From positions 20,084,031 to 20,148,030 of the forward strand of contig CM060484.1 in NCBI GenBank assembly GCA_030544235.1: 64,000 bases of DNA. Direction: 5' to 3'. The notes beneath the pieces were generated by a model that had not been told where the DNA came from, ran no database searches, and was given only the letters and a program-made list of their open reading frames with translations. The translations under genes were made by a program, and so were the position numbers. Positions 58,048 through 64,000 of the stretch are shown here, one piece after another (position 1 is the first letter of the stretch; each line of letters starts with the position of its first letter). Source of the stretch: Lepturacanthus savala. Lineage: Eukaryota; Chordata; Actinopteri; Scombriformes; Trichiuridae.

Positions 58048-58831
58048 TCATTGGAATTAAACTGCTTAAATTTCAATAAAAATGTAAAAATGTGTGTTCT
58101 CAAACTTTTGAACTGTAGTGTACCTTTTCCTATCTGCATCAGATTTCTCATGTATCATCAGTGATTTGCCCTGAACACACCTGCATGACTTTATTGACTC
58201 ATCTGTTCATCATCTTAAAGAAAACTCACACCTTTATAAATATAGATCATGAAGACAGTCATAAGATTATTCTACATTAGAGTAGATTGAATTTAAAGAA
58301 TATACATAATCAAATTTTCACCACACAAATAACAGAAATGTTGAACAATTGCATTAAAAAACATTAAGTAAAAGCACATGTATCAAAAAAAGAATTGTCA
58401 CATTTTTTATGTATGTCTTGATACAACAGTCAGGAGCCTAAATGAATGTCAAGGTCAAAGTGTAACCAAAGTTTTTCCTTCTGTAACTCTCAACCTGTCA
58501 GGATCCATTAAACAGCTGCAGGAGGAATTTTTGCTGTTCAGCTACTTTTGTATTTGACAAATTGATTTAATCTGAAATAAAGATGTATTTTTCTCCACAG
58601 TGTTACAGTTTTCATTCTATAAATGTACCTTTAACCAATATATTTGAGACCAGATTGTAATCTTGTTTTTGGTTTGCATTTGGCCGTTGTACTGTTTTGC
58701 TTCATGTATTTTAAAATGGGAATCGTATTCATGCTTTATTTCCTGACACTCAAATTTTTGAATGTTTCTTCTTCACCATGTAAATGAAATGACATATATT
58801 GGCATATTCATAGATTTGGGAATTTGAATAG

Positions 58832-58864
58832 GCAAGGCAAGTTATGAAGAATAACTTGCCTTGC
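58832..58864. repeat. Perfect 14-bp hairpin
   Basis: GCAAGGCAAGTTAT (58832-58845) is followed after GAAGA by its exact reverse complement (58851-58864). No nearby gene end or transposon explains it. Confidence 0.85.
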
Positions 58865-61119
58865 AAGAATAATGAATAATATCAGACACAGATTATTATT
58901 TGAAGGTGAGTATTTAATATATATCTTAAAACATGTGCAGAGAGGATCTTTAAATGTGTGGACACCAGGAATATTAGAAATTTGCTACAGCAAATAAATA
59001 AACCATGTATGGTTAATTCTTGGGTCAACTAAAGTTCCCCTTCAGCATAAGAACAGTAAATTAAAGCTGAAGTTTCCTTATCGTGTTTGACAATGTTCCA
59101 ACAGTCACTGAACTTCCTGAGAGTCAAGAGTCAATAGTTTTTTAATTCTCCAGTCAGTCTGACTATAACCAGACCTTCCACCTCCAGTTATTTTTGGTGA
59201 CTCTGGTGACGTTAAAGGTTTTTCCTCTGTGGTTTGACTTGATATCAAAATCCCAGAGGAAACATTATGCCTGAAGCTGCTGTAATATGATGTAATATAT
59301 GTAATGTCTTCTCCAGGCAGGGAACAGCATTCAGCTCAGCTTCACGGATGTTGTCAGTGACCTCTGTGATTACAAGTGGTGGAAAGTTTACTTTAAAAGC
59401 TTATTCCACTATAAATTACTCAACATTAATACAGTTAAAACAGGAGGAGTCTAAATTACAACAAGTAATGTGGATGATATTTTAATCAAATATTTAAGGC
59501 AACTACTTATAGGCAGATGTGGACCTAATTCTGTAAAAATGGTAATTAAATGACCAGTTAAAAAAACTGACCAATCACTGATCAAACTATGCAGTGCTGA
59601 TCAAAAACACATACTCATTCAGATTCTGTTACTGCATTTCTCACATTGAATATTGTCAGTAATAAATTTTAGTCATGGAAAATACAAGAGAAATGAAAAA
59701 AAATTATTGCATCACCTAGAGAGCCCTGTAGACACAGAAAATAAAGCTGTCATAATTATCAATATGACAAAATATTAATATCATAAAAATAATAAAATAG
59801 GAATATAAAATATAGCACTCAAAATGTCCTATCAATAAGTGCAATTAGGAATATTAAAAGGTTTGACATAAAGTTAAAAGGTAAATAAAAAAAAAAGTTC
59901 TTCTATTTTAGCATCATTTTTAGATTCTCTTCATTGCTTTTTTTATTTCAGTGTCATTTGTGTCTGTGCTGAAAACTTGAGTTTCACTGCCCTCTATTGG
60001 CTGATCTGAGGTTTTCAGGCAGTCATTGCTGACAACTTTGTGACAGCTTTGTGTTGGATGTAGTCACTCCACCCTGTTTACACTGCACAACATCCTGTTT
60101 CTATAATACATTCCGGTCAGTGTCACACTGATGTAACATATATACTGAACCATGTTTGGTCATTTCCTTGAATAAAATGCTAAATATATCTTAGAAAAAT
60201 GTCAAAAACGTATAAAATGATATTTATAAGCAGCTCGGAGACAAACTACTGAAACTGAATTTATCTTTCGACTACATTCTGCTGTTTGTATCAAACACTC
60301 AAAGGTTGGAGACACTGGTTTCATCTTTAACTATATGTTGTATTTTAAAAGCTTTTTATATTATCAGTCATGTTAAATCGGCATGGAAAGGAACTAAAGC
60401 TGAAGATAAATTAAAAAAATTAAAGTATAAAGCAGCATCACATGGAAACGCTCAAATTGTAGTTACATGCAGTACTTCCTCCACTGGTCACTAATCAATA
60501 AACTCAAAATATATGCATTCATTGTGGCATCTATTGAGATTCTATAATAAAACAGTTGTTGTTTCTGATGCAAACTAATGAAACACAGCATAAGTCTCAG
60601 TTGGATGATGTATGAGGATAAAGTATAAATTGCTTTTTTAAAAGACTTTTTTGTTTTCACATCATTAAAGCTGGAGCTGTGGTTGCTGCCCCAGTTCACT
60701 TTTCAACAAGGAATCATTTTCATCCACAAACAAAACCAAACTGAGCAATAAGCCAACATCAATCCAGCAAGAGAGGAAGTGCCTTTTAAATTATTGTCTC
60801 ATCTGACAGCTCTGCTATGATTAATTACTCTCTTGGACCCATGTTGTGTGTATTTGTGTGTTGTTCTGAGAGTGACAGGAGCAGAAGCATAAAAATACTA
60901 ATGACAAATAAATATAGTTCATGGTTTCCTTCTGTTATTCGTGGATGAAAGACGCTGCGGCTTGTTTTATATCACAGTTAAATTCACAAGCGGACGGAAG
61001 CTCTCGCTCCATGATTTGGGTCAAAAATAAGAGCTGCTGTGGCCCGGCTCCTGAGTCCTGGCTGCGGTCCTTGTGCCCACGATAAAGGGCCTTTACAGAG
61101 CGCCTTCTTTTAAAGCGCA

Positions 61120-61190
61120 GAGGGTGGGGGTGGGGGGGAGGTGGGGCTTGAACATACATAAGAGCTTAACACAGCCCGGCGGTACAATTT
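61120..61190 (+). promoter_or_regulatory. Possible proximal promoter of the ch25h-like gene
   Basis: A G-rich run (gggtgggggtgggggggagg near 61129-61145) resembles Sp1/KLF sites. It is followed by an AT-rich ATACATAAGAG at about 61153, which could serve as a weak TATA element. Both are within 200 nt of the chosen ATG. This is motif-level evidence only. Confidence 0.3.
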
Positions 61191-61335
61191 GGCACAACAT
61201 CACCAGACAATTTGCTGTTGCTCAACGTATACGAGGAAGCCAGTTGGATCTTTCTCTTCATTCTCCCCTCGGGCCTTATTTGAAAAAGAGAATAGCTCGC
61301 CACTCGGGTTGCTTAACACTGAGGCTTTATCCTGG

Positions 61336-62199
61336 ATGTCGGATGTGAGCAACATGACTGGGGGCCTGTCCCGGGGCTTGGTCCTGCAGCCTGCCTGGGA
61401 CTACCTCCTCCAGAACCACCACGACCTCCTGAGGAGCCCCCTGTTCCCCGTGGTCCTGTCCGTCACCACCTACTTCTTCCTGGTGGGGGTCTACACCTCC
61501 CTGGACCTGCTGGCTCCCGCCTGGCCCTGCATCAACCGCTACAGGCTGCACCCCGACCGGCCCGTCACCTGGCCTAACATCTGGACCACCCTGGGCATCA
61601 CCATTTACAACCACCTGCTCTACATCTTCCCTGCCGCTGTCGCCCAGTGGCTGTGGAGGCCGCCCACGCCACTGCCACGCGAGGCGCCCACCCTGTGGTG
61701 CTTCTTTCTGGGCATCCTGGGCTGCATGGTGGTCTTCGACTTCCAGTATTACCTGTGGCACCTGCTACACCACCGGGTTCCCTGGCTGTACCGCACTTTC
61801 CACGCCGTGCACCACCAGTACAGCCAGCCCTTCAGCCTGGTCACCCAGCACCTGTCGGGCTGGGAGCTGTTCAGCGTGGGCTTCTGGGCCACCATCGACC
61901 CCGTCCTGCTGCAGTGCCACTGCCTCACCACCTGGGGCTTCATGGTCTTCAACGTGTACGTGTCCACCGAGGACCACTGCGGCTACGACTTCCCCTGGTC
62001 CATGCATCACCTGGTGCCCTTCGGGCTGTGGGGCGGCGCCCTGAAGCACGACGCCCACCACCAGCGGCCCGGAACTAACTTTGCCCCGTTCTTCTCTCAC
62101 TGGGACTGGCTCGGGGGCAGCAGCACGGAGCCAATCCCCTCGGGCCACACCGCCCCAGCAGAGCCGTGCGACCTGAAGGAGGAAAGACTGAAGAGATGA
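61336..62199 (+). CDS. ch25h: Cholesterol 25-hydroxylase-like protein (fatty acid hydroxylase superfamily), single exon
   Basis: CH25H-type enzymes are ER-membrane di-iron oxygenases that convert cholesterol to 25-hydroxycholesterol, a signal in sterol feedback and antiviral defence. The uninterrupted frame gives 287 residues from the ATG at 61336 (family about 270). It has several hydrophobic segments (about 34-60, 85-105, 118-140, 180-208) and the histidine clusters WHLLHH (141-146), FHAVHHQ (155-161) and KHDAHHQ (237-243) that bind iron. Further family stretches are VLQPAWD, RSPLFPV, HHRVPWLYRTFH, TQHLSGWELFS and TNFAPFFSHWD. The frame stays open upstream to an ATG at 61189, but that part lacks family similarity. 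M1 aligns with the usual CH25H start, and N6-M-T is a glycosylation sequon as in mammals. The coding region is strikingly GC-rich in AT-rich surroundings. Fish have several paralogues (ch25h, ch25hl); I cannot assign which one. Confidence 0.9.
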   Translation: MSDVSNMTGGLSRGLVLQPAWDYLLQNHHDLLRSPLFPVVLSVTTYFFLVGVYTSLDLLAPAWPCINRYRLHPDRPVTWPNIWTTLGITIYNHLLYIFPAAVAQWLWRPPTPLPREAPTLWCFFLGILGCMVVFDFQYYLWHLLHHRVPWLYRTFHAVHHQYSQPFSLVTQHLSGWELFSVGFWATIDPVLLQCHCLTTWGFMVFNVYVSTEDHCGYDFPWSMHHLVPFGLWGGALKHDAHHQRPGTNFAPFFSHWDWLGGSSTEPIPSGHTAPAEPCDLKEERLKR

Positions 62200-62983
62200 A
62201 TTAATCTCTCATTGACTCTCAAAGTGCCTCTTTTGTACCTCCTCCCTCCTCTCATCTGCTATAGGAGTAAAACTGTCTGGCCAGATTTAGTTTCTTTTAA
62301 AAGCCAGTGAGTTTGTAGCCTTGAATTTTCTGGCATTGAAATGATGCATGTGAATTTTTAGCTTTTGAAATCAACTCTTAAAATGTTCAATGACTCATTT
62401 TCACTTTAACAGTTTGGGATAAGTCAAACCAACAACCAGCCAATCAAATTAGACTCTATTGGTCATGTGATCCTGATGGTTAACAATTTTTGATTCTGAC
62501 TTTGTGAACAATTGAACCTGTAATATTAAATATTCTATGGCTTTTAAATTTCTAAATCTGGCCACACAGATTTCTTCCATATTCGATCTCCTTTCTCTTT
62601 TCTGTCTGTTTCTTCTCTTCTTGATATTATAATCCCTGCCTTTTGAAATCTTCTCTCTAACAGATTTCCTTCACAGTTTATGAGCTGATTATCACTCTAA
62701 CATCTATTGATATATTGATGAGGAGAATTACAGTATATTTTCTGTGGGTTTTGTGTACAATGATAGTATAGATCACCCTGTACTGTTGTGCTGTGTACAT
62801 TTATCTCTTATTCATAGAGATTTTCCATTGATGTTGATGTTTGATGAAGTTTTTTTTCCAAATTTGATTCCCAAAACATTCTGAGAACAGTTGTTTTTTG
62901 GACATTTATTGAATCATCCGGCAGAATGTTAAATGATGTTAAAAGAGTTATTATTCCTGGAATATTCTGGGCAGTTTATGCTA

Positions 62984-62989
62984 AATAAA
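62984..62989 (+). terminator. Candidate polyadenylation signal of the ch25h-like gene
   Basis: AATAAA lies about 785 nt after the stop codon. It is the first clear canonical hexamer I see downstream on the plus strand. A 3'UTR of this length is plausible but unproven. Confidence 0.4.
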
Positions 62990-64000
62990 AAACACTTGTA
63001 CAACATTCCTAGAATGATGTCGGAGTGTTACCTAACAGAAACCTGGACAGAACATTCAGGAATGTTGTGGGAACATTAGACGTTAGCTGGGTTGTTATTG
63101 TGTCTCTGTGGCGTTCTCAGGTCAGTTTCCACATGGTTACATGTTCTGAGCTAGAAAAATGAAAGTAAAACATAAACAATAAATATAAAACTATTACTTG
63201 CAAAATGTTTTGTTCAATTTCAGTGAACAGATCTTATTATTAAGCCTATTTGCTGGTGGTTGATGGTTGTTATACAGACAGTCTCCTTCTCACTCCTCCT
63301 CAGCACTGACCCTCTCACTCACACGCATGAATAGAGTCTTTTAGCTGCATCCCAGTATGATGCGTGGGCGCAATACTAATCTCTCATCCTCTCTGTGAGA
63401 GTAAATTCTCCTACTGGAAGAGTTCTGAGCTTGTACATATGGTTGGTCTTCAGAGCATCCTCTCATAATTAGTCTCTGTGACAAATGTGTGAATTATAAA
63501 TCTGTTTTTTTATTTGTAAAAAACTCATAAACAGTTCATTAGTCTCTATGAAGCTGGGGAATGTATTCTTTAGGTTCTACCATATATTTGTTTATGGAGA
63601 AAAAACATTCAGCATAGTGACCTAAAACAGCCATTTTATTTATGTCATTTATTTGTTAATTAAACGAGGACAATTGACAGGCAGTGACTGTCCTAGAATT
63701 AGCTGAATAGCTGCATTTTATCCTCAGTCTTTGGGCAGGAAATTCATCAAAGACTGAGCTACATAATTATGATATTAAAAGCTACATCATACAAAACTAA
63801 AAGCCTGTTGCATAAAAATAACATTAAATCTCAGAAATAAAGTACTACATGGTTATTACTTTGTGGCTAATAATCATGTTTCTGTCAAGAATTCAGCTGA
63901 GGAGGAAGAGCATTTTGTTCTAAGAGTAAGTAGTGCAGTACTGTGTACTACACAGTTACTTCTGGTTGATGCCTGATTTTATCAGAGGACCATGAAAAAA
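62990..64000. other. Downstream flank, no gene seen
   Basis: AT-rich sequence follows the ch25h-like gene. Around 62870-63090 there are several degenerate copies of a motif like ACATTC(T/C)(T/G)(G/A)GAA, a pattern I associate with fish dispersed repeats. Nothing codes. Confidence 0.4.

Larger units (their letters stand above)
53541..61119. other. s100z-ch25h intergenic region
   Basis: This is AT-rich DNA with a possible Tc1-type end at 54002, ATT and GT microsatellites (55621-55654, 55761-55816), a palindromic MITE (57251-57452), a full-length SINE (57680-58047) and a 14-bp hairpin (58832-58864). The 194-codon frame on minus at 57087-57671 runs through the palindromic MITE and has no family features, so I do not call it a gene. 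Confidence 0.6.

Noticed and set aside
61327..62148. Long open frames on the minus strand (61327-61761 and 61765-62148) and a third plus-strand frame (61647-62078)
   Set aside because: They overlap the ch25h-like gene, which has clear family motifs. Very high GC content removes stop codons from other frames, and the products are Gly/Val/His/Pro-rich with no recognisable domain.

Overview
The window looks like nuclear DNA from a teleost fish, probably a percomorph. It is AT-rich and gene-poor, with intron-containing vertebrate genes, long dinucleotide microsatellites and many repeats of types I know from fish: Tc1/mariner pieces, hAT-like MITEs and a tRNA-derived SINE. There is no bacterial, phage or organellar signal. 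Protein identities come from family knowledge, since no search was run.

Layout. Bases 1-25373 hold the 5' part of pde8b (cAMP-specific phosphodiesterase 8B) on the minus strand. Its first three coding exons are at 25373-25089, 8542-8486 and 2228-2038, separated by 16.5 kb and 6.3 kb introns, and the gene runs off the left edge. A CpG-rich promoter/5'UTR region lies just upstream. Bases 25.4-40.8 kb are intergenic and mostly repeats: the left part of a Tc1 element, a decayed Tc1 element, a 352-bp Tc1-like MITE, truncated SINEs, a tandem duplication and very long CA and TA runs. Bases 40825-44497 hold a complete seven-exon crhbp (CRH-binding protein) on the plus strand, with a TATA box and polyA signal. 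Bases 50334-53384 hold s100z (EF-hand S100 protein) on the minus strand, with two coding exons and a probable noncoding first exon. Bases 61336-62199 hold a single-exon cholesterol 25-hydroxylase-like gene on the plus strand. The remainder is intergenic DNA with recognisable repeats.

The genes do not form an operon-like unit. pde8b, crhbp and s100z are neighbours on human 5q13 (from memory), so this is conserved synteny. The human AGGF1 and ZBED3 genes, which lie between CRHBP and PDE8B, were not seen here.

I found no new biological system. The best-supported unusual features are mobile elements whose insertion footprints can be read directly. One is a SINE family with four copies flanked by 12-14 bp target-site duplications. 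Others are a 925-bp TTAA-flanked inverted-repeat element in the s100z intron, and palindromic and hAT-type MITEs with 8-bp duplications. Two local tandem duplications lie upstream of crhbp.
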